A DNA stretch of 64,000 nucleotides, taken from positions 2,666,001 through 2,730,000 of the forward strand of contig NZ_CP121666.1 of NCBI RefSeq assembly GCF_029714325.1, in the 5' to 3' direction. Origin of the DNA: Bradyrhizobium sp. CB1717. GTDB taxonomy: Bacteria; Pseudomonadota; Alphaproteobacteria; Rhizobiales; Xanthobacteraceae. Both the position numbers and the translations under genes were made by a program. This document shows positions 51,348 through 59,359 of the stretch, one piece after another. The notes under the pieces were generated by a model. The model was not told the DNA's origin, ran no database searches, and saw only the letters and a program-made list of their open reading frames with translations. Every line of letters begins with the position of its first letter. Within the stretch, counting starts at the first letter, position 1.

Positions 51348-52613
51348 ATGCCTGAAGGCCGCCACGTCGCCATCATCGGAGCCGGCGCGGTCGGCGTGAT
51401 CAGCGCCATCGAGGCGCTGCGCGAGGGGCATCGCGTCACGCTGATCGATCCGGGCGAGCCGGGCGGCGAACAGGCGGCGAGCTACGGCAATGCCGGCTGG
51501 CTCTCCTCGCATTCGGTGATCCCGCCGGCGGAGCCCGGCGTCTGGAAGAAGGTGCCGGGCTATCTGATGGATCCGCTCGGGCCGCTCGCGATCCGCTGGT
51601 CTTACTTGCCGAAGGCCTTGCCCTGGCTGATCAAGTACCTGCTCTCGGGCTGGACCGCGGCGCGGGTCGAGAAGACGGCCTTTGCACTGCGCGATCTCCT
51701 GAAGGACGCGCCGCTGCTGCACCGGAAGCTGGCGGAAGAAGCCGGTGTGCCTGACCTGGTCGAGCGCAACGGCGTAATGCATGTCTTCCCGTCGCGCGGC
51801 AATTTCGACAACGATCTCGGCTGGCGCCTGCGCAGGAAGGTCGGCGTCGAGTGGATGGAGCTCAACGCCGACGAGATGCGTCAGCGCGAGCCGGACCTGC
51901 ATCCGCGCTACACCTTTGGCGTGGTGGTGGAGGAGGCGGGTCGCTGCCGCGATCCCGGCGCCTATGTCGCGGCCCTTGCCAATCATGCGATTGCCAGTGG
52001 CGCCAAGCACGTGCGGGCCAGAGCGACCGGGCTGAAGCTCTCCGGCAACAAGCTCGTGGCCGTTCTCACCGAGACCGGCGAGATTCCTTGCGATGCCGCG
52101 GTGGTCGCCGCCGGCGCGCGCTCGAAGCAGCTCACCGCATCGGTCGGCGATCCCCTGCCGCTCGAGACCGAGCGCGGCTATCACGTCATGATCGAGAATC
52201 CCGAGTCCGGTCCGCGCAGCTCGATGATGGCGTCCGACGCCAAGATGGTGGTGAACTGGACCAACAAGGGCCTGCGTGCCGCCGGCACGGTCGAGATCGC
52301 CGGCCTCGAGGCCGCGCCGAACTGGAAGCGCGCCGAGATTTTGCGCGACCACCTGCTCGGCATGTTCCCGAAACTGCCGAAGGACATTCCGCCCTCGCGC
52401 ATCAAGACCTGGTTCGGCCATCGCCCGAGCATGCCGGATGGACTTCCCTGCATCGGCCACGCGCGCGCCTCGCGCGACATCGTCTACGCCTTCGGCCACG
52501 GCCATGTCGGCCTGGTCGGCTCCGCGCGCACTGGCCGTCTCGTCGCCCAGCTTCTGAGCGGCAAGCAGCCCGAAATTCCGCTCGCGCCGTTCTCTCCCGA
52601 TCGCTTCCTCTGA
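51348..52613 (+). CDS. D-amino-acid dehydrogenase-like flavoprotein
   Basis: 421-aa DAO-type enzyme. It opens VAIIGAGAVGVISAIEALREGH and has the DadA-style YGNAGWLSSHSVIPPAEPGVWKKVPGYLMDP segment; the C-terminus has the FGHGHVGLVGSARTGRL FAD motif. It would oxidise D-amino acids to imino/keto acids, feeding RidA. Three bases after the TPP enzyme stop, nine bases before the racemase gene. Confidence 0.87.
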   Translation: MPEGRHVAIIGAGAVGVISAIEALREGHRVTLIDPGEPGGEQAASYGNAGWLSSHSVIPPAEPGVWKKVPGYLMDPLGPLAIRWSYLPKALPWLIKYLLSGWTAARVEKTAFALRDLLKDAPLLHRKLAEEAGVPDLVERNGVMHVFPSRGNFDNDLGWRLRRKVGVEWMELNADEMRQREPDLHPRYTFGVVVEEAGRCRDPGAYVAALANHAIASGAKHVRARATGLKLSGNKLVAVLTETGEIPCDAAVVAAGARSKQLTASVGDPLPLETERGYHVMIENPESGPRSSMMASDAKMVVNWTNKGLRAAGTVEIAGLEAAPNWKRAEILRDHLLGMFPKLPKDIPPSRIKTWFGHRPSMPDGLPCIGHARASRDIVYAFGHGHVGLVGSARTGRLVAQLLSGKQPEIPLAPFSPDRFL

Positions 52614-52622
52614 GATCGCACC

Positions 52623-53366
52623 ATGACCTATCCTGCCAACTCGCCTTCTCGTATTGCCCGCGGCGGCAAGGCCGTCTACGGCGCGCCGCTCGGCATCTTG
52701 ATGCTGGAAGCACGCTTCCCCCGCATCCCCGGCGACATGGGCAACGGCACGACCTGGCCCTTCCCAGTGCTCTATCGCGTGGTGAGCGGCGCTTCGCCGG
52801 AGAAAGTGGTGCTGAAGGGCGCGGCCGGCCTGCTGCCTGACTTCATCGATGCTGCGAAGGACCTCGTGCGGCTCGGGGCCGAAGCCATCACCACCAATTG
52901 CGGCTTCCTCTCGCTGTTCCAGAAGGAGATCGCGGCCGCCGTCGGCGTTCCCGTCGCGACCTCGTCGCTGATGCAGGTGCCGTGGGTGCAGGCGACCCTG
53001 CCGCCCGGCAAGCGCGTCGGCCTCGTCACGGTGTCGGGCTCGACCCTGACGCCGGCGCATCTCGAAGGCGCCGGCGTGCCGCTCGATACGCCCTTGGTCG
53101 GCACCGAGCACGGCAAGGAGTTTTTTCGCGTCCTGATCAAGGCCGAGAAGGACGACATGGACGTCAGTTTGGCCGAGCGCGACGTGGTCGAGGCCGGCAA
53201 GGAGCTTGTCGCGAAAAACCCTGATGTCGGCGCCATCGTGCTCGAATGCACCAACATGCCGCCTTATGCGGCTGCCTTGCAGGCCGAGGTTGGCTTGCCC
53301 GTCTACGACATCTATTCCATGATCACGTGGTTTCATGCTGGACTGCGCCCGCGCGCGTTTACCTGA
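52623..53366 (+). CDS. Aspartate/glutamate racemase family protein
   Basis: 247-aa protein with both catalytic cysteines of the cofactor-independent racemases: Cys93 (TTNCGF) and Cys209 (LECTNMPPY). Presence of both argues for racemisation of an amino acid or hydantoin rather than the one-cysteine arylmalonate decarboxylases. It follows the D-amino-acid-oxidase-like gene, so it may interconvert L and D forms for oxidation. Substrate unknown. Confidence 0.85.
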   Translation: MTYPANSPSRIARGGKAVYGAPLGILMLEARFPRIPGDMGNGTTWPFPVLYRVVSGASPEKVVLKGAAGLLPDFIDAAKDLVRLGAEAITTNCGFLSLFQKEIAAAVGVPVATSSLMQVPWVQATLPPGKRVGLVTVSGSTLTPAHLEGAGVPLDTPLVGTEHGKEFFRVLIKAEKDDMDVSLAERDVVEAGKELVAKNPDVGAIVLECTNMPPYAAALQAEVGLPVYDIYSMITWFHAGLRPRAFT

Positions 53367-53429
53367 GTCCGGCCGTCGCAAAGCTCTGAACAAGCTCTGC
53401 TGAACTGTGGTTTGCATTGCCATTGTCCA

Positions 53430-53454
53430 CACAGCCCCGGTATATTGGGCTGTG
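53430..53454. promoter_or_regulatory. Inverted repeat before GntR gene
   Basis: CACAGCCC (53430-53437) and GGGCTGTG (53447-53454) are perfect inverted arms nine bases apart, ending 11 bases before the GntR start codon. It could be an autoregulatory operator or a leader hairpin. Confidence 0.45.
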
Positions 53455-53465
53455 TTCGGGCATGA

Positions 53466-54179
53466 ATGCAGCTGATGATGAGCAACGTGGAACTGGCTTC
53501 CGACAGTATCGTCGATCGCGTCTATGAGCAGCTCAAGGCGATGGCCGTGAGCTACGAGTTCAAGCCGGGCGAGCGGCTCAACGAGGGCGAGCTGGCCAAA
53601 CGCCTCGGCGTCAGCCGCACGCCGCTGCGTGAAGCGCTCAATCGCCTCAACACCGAAGGCTTCCTGCGCTTCACGCCGGGCAAGGGCTTCTTCTGCCGCG
53701 AGCTCGACGCGCACGAGATCTTCGATCTCTACGAGCTGCGCAAGTCGATCGAGGTCGCCGCGATCCGCCTCGCCATCAAGCGCGCCAGGGACGAGGACAT
53801 CGACGCGCTGTTGAAATTCCTCGAAGCCACCGGCCCGGATCCCGGCGAGCGCACCTCGGTCGAGCTGGTCGAGCTGGATGAGACCTTCCACGAGCGGCTG
53901 ATGGGGATGTCGAACAATGCCGAGATGCTGCGCGTGTTGCGCAACGTCAATGCCCGCATCCGCTTCGTGCGCTGGATCGACATGGACCGCATCAACCGCT
54001 CGAATACGCAAGCCGAGCACCGTGCCGTGGTCGAAGGCCTCAAGGCGCGCAATGAGGAGGCCTGCGTGTCGGTGCTGGAAAAGCACATCGACCGCCGCCT
54101 CGATCGCATCACCGCCGCGATCAAGGAAGGCTACGCGCAGATCTACATGCCGGCTGCGGCAAGGTCAGCGGCGAATTGA
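53466..54179 (+). CDS. GntR-family regulator with FCD domain
   Basis: 237-aa regulator: GntR winged helix (about residues 10-75, ERLNEGELAKRLGVSRTPLREALNRL) and an FCD ligand-binding domain with acidic/histidine metal-site residues (ELDETFHERLMG, AEHRAVVEGL). Follows the racemase gene after a 99-base gap with its own palindrome. It probably controls the D-amino-acid gene set and the following SDR. In-frame ATGs at 53475 and 53478 are alternative starts. Confidence 0.87.
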   Translation: MQLMMSNVELASDSIVDRVYEQLKAMAVSYEFKPGERLNEGELAKRLGVSRTPLREALNRLNTEGFLRFTPGKGFFCRELDAHEIFDLYELRKSIEVAAIRLAIKRARDEDIDALLKFLEATGPDPGERTSVELVELDETFHERLMGMSNNAEMLRVLRNVNARIRFVRWIDMDRINRSNTQAEHRAVVEGLKARNEEACVSVLEKHIDRRLDRITAAIKEGYAQIYMPAAARSAAN

Positions 54180-54216
54180 CGCTCGATAGGGCGTCCCGTT
54201 TTCGGGAGGCGCACAT

Positions 54217-54993
54217 ATGAAGCTCAAGGACAAGGTCGCCGCCATCACCGGCGCGGCGCGCGGCATCGGCAAGGCCTGTGCGAAGAGGTTTTTGGATGAC
54301 GGCGTCAAGGTCGTCATCTCGGATGTCGATGCCGACGGCCTTGCCGCGACGGCCGCCGAGCTCGGGCGGCCGGATGCGCTGCGTACCGTCGTCGGCAATG
54401 TCGCCAAGCGCGCGGACGTCGACCAGCTCGTTGCCACCGCCGTGAAGGAGTTCGGCCGGCTCGACATCATGGTCAACAACGCCGGCGTCGCCCGCAACCG
54501 GGACATCCTCGAGATTACCGAAGAGGAGTTCGACGAAATCATCGGCATCAATCTGAAAGGCGCGTTCTTCGGCGTCCAGGCGGCGGCGAAGCAGATGATC
54601 GCGCAAGGTAGCGGCGGCGGGGTCATCATCAACATGTCCTCGGTGAACGCGCTGCTGGCGATCCCGGCGCTTGCGACCTACGCGATGTCGAAGGGCGGCA
54701 TGAAGCAGCTGACGTCGGTCGCGGCCGTCGCGCTTGCCCCGCACAACATCCGTGTCGTCGCGGTCGGGCCGGGCACGATTCTGACCGACATGGTGGCGTC
54801 TTCGATCTACACCTCGGAGGATGCCCGCAAGACCGTGATGTCACGTACGCCGGCCGGCCGCGGCGGCGAGCCGAGCGAGGTGGCCTCGGTCGTGGCGTTC
54901 CTGGCCAGCGACGATGCGTCCTACATCACCGGGCAGACGATCTATCCGGATGGTGGGCGGCTGATTTTGAACTACACGGTGCCGGTGAAGTAA
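54217..54993 (+). CDS. Short-chain dehydrogenase/reductase
   Basis: 258-aa classical SDR. Cofactor motif TGAARGIG, NNAGVA, and catalytic Ser142, Tyr155 and Lys159 (YAMSK) are all present; Asp36 after the second strand favours NAD over NADP. It resembles 3-oxoacyl-ACP reductase/sorbitol-dehydrogenase-type SDRs; substrate unknown. It follows the GntR gene by 37 bases. Confidence 0.87.
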   Translation: MKLKDKVAAITGAARGIGKACAKRFLDDGVKVVISDVDADGLAATAAELGRPDALRTVVGNVAKRADVDQLVATAVKEFGRLDIMVNNAGVARNRDILEITEEEFDEIIGINLKGAFFGVQAAAKQMIAQGSGGGVIINMSSVNALLAIPALATYAMSKGGMKQLTSVAAVALAPHNIRVVAVGPGTILTDMVASSIYTSEDARKTVMSRTPAGRGGEPSEVASVVAFLASDDASYITGQTIYPDGGRLILNYTVPVK

Positions 54994-55021
54994 GGGCGCG
55001 AAGTCGCTCCACGCCTTTGAT

Positions 55022-55046
55022 GTCGTCCTGGCGAAAGCCAGGACGA
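55022..55046. terminator. Hairpin between convergent genes (repeat-derived)
   Basis: TCGTCCTGGC-GAAA-GCCAGGACGA is a perfect 10-bp stem (55023-55046) with a stable GAAA tetraloop, between the convergent SDR and IclR genes. The same 20-base core forms the arms of the inverted repeat at 59001-59114. Confidence 0.7.
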
Positions 55047-55062
55047 TCCGGAGAACTATCGT

Positions 55063-55857
55063 TCACTCCGCCGCAACCGTCATCCCATAACCCAGCCGTT
55101 TCGAGATACCACCGGCGCAGTCGCGTAGGGCATGCGCGATCGGGCTGTCCCAGCGCGCATCAAAAGTGCCTTCCGGCCCCATCGCGGTGATGACCAGCGC
55201 GACATGGCCGGAATGGTCGAACACCGGCGCCGAGAATGCGTTGACGCCGGGCAGGGGATCGCCGAGCGCGCGGGCGAGGCCGTGCTTGCGCACCTCGGCG
55301 AGCATGTCGGCGACCTTCGCGCCTTTTACCGCCCGCTTCGGATTGTAACCCACGCCAAGGCGGTCGAGGCTGCTTTCGAGCGCGGCATTGATCGTCTTCT
55401 CCGGCAGAAAGGCAGCAAACGCACGGCCGGTCGCGGTCTCCAACAGCGCCATCACTGAACCTGCGCGCATCACGATGTGCACGGGCTGGCCGGGCTCCTC
55501 TGGCTGCACCACGGTCGGGCCATGCGTGCCCCAGACCGCCAGCGAGACCGCATGTCCGATCTGGCTCGCAAGCGCAGCGATCTTCGGCCCTGCGATGCGC
55601 ACGCCGGAGAGGCGGCGCAGGCTGATCAGGCCGAGCTCCAGCGCGAGCGCGCCGATCTCGTAGCGGCCGGTGGTCTCGTCCTGCTCGATCAGGCCGATGC
55701 GGGAGAAGCTGGCAAGATAGGGATGCGCCTTGGCCGGCGTCATGCCGGCCTCGCGCGCGAGATCGCGCAGCATCATCGGCTCGCCGCTTCTGGCGAGGGC
55801 GCGGAGCAATTCTCCGCCGACCTCGATCGACTGGATGCCGCGGCTTTCTCTCTTCAT
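55063..55857 (-). CDS. IclR-family regulator
   Basis: 264-aa IclR protein with an N-terminal winged helix (about residues 8-65: SIEVGGELLRALARSGEPMMLRDLAREAGMTPAKAHPYL) and a GAF-like effector domain (about 80-255). Encoded 18 bases after the flavoprotein gene on the same strand, as the last gene of a three-gene unit that it probably regulates. Confidence 0.9.
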   Translation of the reverse strand: MKRESRGIQSIEVGGELLRALARSGEPMMLRDLAREAGMTPAKAHPYLASFSRIGLIEQDETTGRYEIGALALELGLISLRRLSGVRIAGPKIAALASQIGHAVSLAVWGTHGPTVVQPEEPGQPVHIVMRAGSVMALLETATGRAFAAFLPEKTINAALESSLDRLGVGYNPKRAVKGAKVADMLAEVRKHGLARALGDPLPGVNAFSAPVFDHSGHVALVITAMGPEGTFDARWDSPIAHALRDCAGGISKRLGYGMTVAAE

Positions 55858-55875
55858 ACGCCTCCAGACGTTGGC

Positions 55876-57609
55876 TTACGCCGCGTTGCGCCTCGCGGCG
55901 CTCTCGGCGAGGTGACGGCCGGCAATGTAGCCGAAGGTCAGCGCCGGCCCAAGCGTGATGCCGGCGCCGGGATAATTGCCGCCCATGATGCTCGCCATGT
56001 CGTTGCCGGCGGCATAGAGGCCGGGAATCACCCGGCCTTCGCCATCGAGCGCCCGCGCGTTCTCGTCGGTGACGATGCCGGCATAGGTGCCGAGATCGCC
56101 GATCACCATTTTGACGGCGTAGAAGGGGCCGTTCTCGATCGGCGCGACGCAGGGGTTCGGGCCATGCAGCGCGTCGCCCTGATAGCGGTTATAGGCCTTT
56201 GAACCCTTGCCGAAGGCGGCATCATGCCCCAACGGCGCGGTCGCATTGAACTGCTTGACCGTCTCGGTGAACGCCTTCGCATCGATGCCGGCCTTTGCCG
56301 CCAGCGCCTCCAGCGTGTCGCCGCGCATGAGGTAACCGGTATTGAGGTGATGACCCAGCGGCATCGGGAAGGGCGGCACGCAGCCGAGACCGTATTTGCG
56401 CAGCGTCTGGTGATCGCAGACGAGGTACGCCGCGATCTCGTCGCCAGGCTTGGCGGCCTTGATCATTGCCTGGACGAAGTCGTGATAGGAATTGCCCTCG
56501 TTGGCAAAGCGCTTGCCGTCGCGCATCACCGCGATCACGCCGGGCTTGGCGCGGTCGATGAAGTGCGGCATCACGCCCTTCGATCCGTCCTTGCGCGTCG
56601 TCAGCGATACCGGCACCCAAGCTGCCGCGTTCGGAAGGCGGTCCTCGATGCGCCCCCCGGCGCTTTCCGCAAGGCGCAGGCCGTCGCCAGTGTTGCCGGT
56701 CGGGCCGGGCGAGAAATGCTCGTTGCCGGTCGGTGCGTGCGGGAACATCTTCTTGCGCCGTTCGACATCATGCGGGAAACCGCCGCAGGCGAGCACGACG
56801 CCTTGCCGCGCGCGAACGCGCACGTCGCGTCCTTCGCGCGAGACGATGGCGCCGGTGACAGTGCCGTTTTCGACCGTCAGCTCGCGCACCGGCGAGGACA
56901 GCCACATCGGAATCTTCAGATCCTGCGCCGATTTCGCCAGCCGTCCAGCCAGCGCATTGCCGTTGGTCAGCGTCATGCCGCGGCCGTAGCGGAGCACGTC
57001 CATCAGGTGCCGCGACAGCCGCTTTGCGACGTAAACCGCCGAAGTCAGCGACTTCGTCACGCGCATGAAATGGATGATCTCCTTGCCGCTTCCAAGCATC
57101 ATGCCGAACACGGTGAGCTCCGGCAGGGGCATGCCGAGCGTCTTGATCTGGTCGCCGAGCTCGCGGCCGTCGAACGGGCGCGTCACCATGGAGCGCCCGC
57201 CCTGCGCGCCGCCCGGCGCTTCGGCATGATAGTCCGGAAACACCAGTGGCATGTCGAAGCGCAGCGCCGTCTTGGTGGTGAAGAAATCGACGGCCTCGGG
57301 GCCGGCGCTGAGGAAGGCGTCGACGCGCGCGGCGTCAAAATTGTTGCCGGCTTCGTGCCGCAAGTAAGTGCGCGCCTGCTCCGGTGTTTCCTCGATGCCA
57401 TAGGCCTTCGCCAGCGAGGTGCCGGGAATCCACAGCCAGCCGCCGGAGCGAGCGGTGGTGCCGCCGAAGCGCGGCTCCTTCTCGACGATCAGAACGTCGA
57501 GGCCGCGGTGGCGTGCGGTGATCGCGGCCGACATGCCGGAGCAACCCGATCCGGCCACGAGCACGTCGCACTCGTAAGTCTCAACTGCGTTGTGCTCGTT
57601 GCCGGTCAT
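55876..57609 (-). CDS. FAD-binding dehydrogenase, ketosteroid-dehydrogenase-like
   Basis: 577-aa flavoprotein of the fumarate reductase/KstD group. FAD motif VLVAGSGCSGMSAAITARHRG and GGTTARSGGWLWIPG near the N-terminus; the C-terminal GNDMASIMGGNYPGAGITLGPALTFG is typical of 3-ketosteroid delta-1-dehydrogenase-like proteins. The steroid reading is not proven: many such enzymes oxidise other substrates. It follows the Liv-type binding protein gene after eight bases. Confidence 0.85.
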   Translation of the reverse strand: MTGNEHNAVETYECDVLVAGSGCSGMSAAITARHRGLDVLIVEKEPRFGGTTARSGGWLWIPGTSLAKAYGIEETPEQARTYLRHEAGNNFDAARVDAFLSAGPEAVDFFTTKTALRFDMPLVFPDYHAEAPGGAQGGRSMVTRPFDGRELGDQIKTLGMPLPELTVFGMMLGSGKEIIHFMRVTKSLTSAVYVAKRLSRHLMDVLRYGRGMTLTNGNALAGRLAKSAQDLKIPMWLSSPVRELTVENGTVTGAIVSREGRDVRVRARQGVVLACGGFPHDVERRKKMFPHAPTGNEHFSPGPTGNTGDGLRLAESAGGRIEDRLPNAAAWVPVSLTTRKDGSKGVMPHFIDRAKPGVIAVMRDGKRFANEGNSYHDFVQAMIKAAKPGDEIAAYLVCDHQTLRKYGLGCVPPFPMPLGHHLNTGYLMRGDTLEALAAKAGIDAKAFTETVKQFNATAPLGHDAAFGKGSKAYNRYQGDALHGPNPCVAPIENGPFYAVKMVIGDLGTYAGIVTDENARALDGEGRVIPGLYAAGNDMASIMGGNYPGAGITLGPALTFGYIAGRHLAESAARRNAA

Positions 57610-57617
57610 CGCTCACC

Positions 57618-58832
57618 TCACTTCTTCAGGAGCGGACATTTGGACTCGGAGACCGGACGGAAGGCGTCCTCGCCCTTCACGGTCTTGACGATGTCCAGAT
57701 AATCCCAGGGCTCCTTGGATTGCTCGGGCGTTTTCACCTTGGCGAGATACATGTCGCGGATGACGCGGCCGTCCTCGCGCAACTTGCCGCCGTGGACGAA
57801 GATATCCTCGATCGGCAGCTCGCGCATCTTGGCCATCACCTTGGCGGGATCGTCGGTCCCGGCGGCCTTGATGCCTTTCAGATAATGCAGCACCGAGCCG
57901 TACACGCCGGTATGGATCATGGTCGGCATTACCTTGGTGCGCTCGTAGAACTTCTTGGACCAGGCACGGGTTGCCTCGTCCATATTCCAGTACGCGGCCG
58001 TGGTCATGTAGGTGCCCTGCGCGGCCTTCAGCCCGATCGCATGCACGTCGGTGTCGAACATCAACAGGCCGACCAGCTTCTGGCCGCCTTGCACGAGCCC
58101 GAACTCGCCGGACTGCTTGATGGCGTTGTCGGTGTCCTGGCCGGCATTGGCGAAGGCGACGACGTCGGATTTCGAGCTCTGGGCCTGCAGCGCGAAGGAG
58201 GAGAAGTCGGCGGTGTTGGTCGGATGCTTCACGCCGCCGAGCACCTTGCCGCCCATCTCGTTGATGAAGCGCGTCGCGTCCTTCTCGAGCTGCTGGCCGA
58301 AGGCGTAATCCGCCGTGATGAAGTACCAGGATTTTCCGCCTTCCTTGATCACGGCGGAGGCCGTCACCTTCGACAGCGCGTAGGTGTCGTAGGTGAAGTG
58401 CACGGTGTTGGGGCTGCACAGCTCGTCCGTCAGCGAGCTCGCGCCGGGGCCGGAGAGCAGGGCGATCTTGTTGCGCTCGCGCACCATGTTGTGCACGGCG
58501 ATCGCGATGCCGGAATTGGGGATGTCGACGACGGCGTCGACTTTACCGTTGTCGAACCAGCCGCGCACGATCTGCACGCCGACATCGGTCTTCATCTGGT
58601 GATCGGCGCTGATGATCTCGATCGGCTTGCCGAGCACCGTCGGCCCGAATTCCTCCACCGCCATCTTGGCGGCCTCGACCGATCCCGGCCCGGAATTGTC
58701 GCGGCCCCAGCTCGACAGGTCCGTCAGCACGCCGATCCGCACCGCATCGTCGGACATTTGCGCGGTAGCTGCGGTGGTCATGGCAGCCGAAGTCATGGCC
58801 GCGAGCATGGCGCCGGCCAGAAACACTCTCAT
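57618..58832 (-). CDS. ABC solute-binding protein, branched-chain amino-acid type
   Basis: 404-aa Liv-type receptor. The signal peptide (MRVFLAGAMLAAMTSAAMTTAATA) leads into DDAVRIGVLTDLSSWGRDNSGPGSVEAAKMAVEEFG, typical of family 1-like ABC receptors; a disulfide pair is suggested by the cysteines in DELCSPNT and near the C-terminal SKCPLLKK. No permease or ATPase genes adjoin it. Its operon partner is a flavoprotein, so the ligand may be an aromatic or cyclic acid rather than an amino acid. Confidence 0.88.
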   Translation of the reverse strand: MRVFLAGAMLAAMTSAAMTTAATAQMSDDAVRIGVLTDLSSWGRDNSGPGSVEAAKMAVEEFGPTVLGKPIEIISADHQMKTDVGVQIVRGWFDNGKVDAVVDIPNSGIAIAVHNMVRERNKIALLSGPGASSLTDELCSPNTVHFTYDTYALSKVTASAVIKEGGKSWYFITADYAFGQQLEKDATRFINEMGGKVLGGVKHPTNTADFSSFALQAQSSKSDVVAFANAGQDTDNAIKQSGEFGLVQGGQKLVGLLMFDTDVHAIGLKAAQGTYMTTAAYWNMDEATRAWSKKFYERTKVMPTMIHTGVYGSVLHYLKGIKAAGTDDPAKVMAKMRELPIEDIFVHGGKLREDGRVIRDMYLAKVKTPEQSKEPWDYLDIVKTVKGEDAFRPVSESKCPLLKK

Positions 58833-59000
58833 CGTCGTTCCCTCGCTTTTTATGGGCCGCTTGGGGCGGCGGGTTTATGGGTTGGCGCTAAGTTAGATAT
58901 TAGCGAATGAGTTTGTCAATGGCGAATAAGAGAATGGCATGGGTTCCACGGGGCCGGGGCTGAGAGCGGTGAGTTGGAATGTCGGCGCCCAATACGCGGT

Positions 59001-59114
59001 GTCGTCCTGGCGAAAGCCAGGACCCACCGCAGGCTGTTGTTCGGACGCTTTGGCCACAGTGCGTGTTTGATAACGCTGACCGGGGTAATGGGTCCTGGCT
59101 TTCGCCAGGACGAC
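59001..59114. repeat. Perfect 26-bp inverted repeat
   Basis: Arms at 59001-59026 and 59089-59114 are exact reverse complements with core GTCCTGGCGAAAGCCAGGAC, each arm itself a hairpin. The central 62 bases are unrelated. The core also occurs once at 55022-55046. Confidence 0.9.
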
Positions 59115-59148
59115 GATGGTGAGGCGGGATGCACGTCTGCCTCAACAC

Positions 59149-59236
59149 CGTCATTGCGAGCGCAGCGAAGCAATCCAGAAGTCCCTCCGCGGACGCAGTC
59201 TGGATTGCTTCGTCGCAAAAGCTCCTCGCAATGACG
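59149..59236. repeat. Inverted repeat sharing its arm with 34679-34758
   Basis: The left arm 59149-59179 is identical to the left arm at 34679-34709 over 31 bases. The right arm (59199-59236) begins and ends as the complement but carries a different middle (GTCGCAAAAGCTCC), a sub-type of the same family. Confidence 0.85.
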
Positions 59237-59359
59237 GGCGTTGACGCTGTTGTGCGCAACTGTCTCCCGCTGTGGTCATCGTCGACGGCGATGCGCGGAC
59301 AAGTTGCAACCCTCCCTGCGTTTAGCCATGATGCCGTCTGGAATCTTTTGGGGCATGGC

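Larger units (their letters stand above)
58833..59359. other. Non-coding region with two repeat elements
   Basis: About 525 bases between the divergent binding-protein and MFS genes. It contains the promoter of the minus-strand operon (A/T-rich at 58885-58935) and two inverted repeats (59001-59114 and 59149-59236). No gene is supported. Confidence 0.6.

Noticed and set aside
49800..54086. Very long minus-strand open frame (1428 codons)
   Set aside because: It is antisense to five well-supported plus-strand genes. High GC codon bias keeps this frame open; the Arg/His/Gly/Ala-rich translation has no recognisable domains.
59001..59236. Repeat cluster considered as a CRISPR array
   Set aside because: Repeats are inverted, not direct, spacing is irregular and no cas genes are near.
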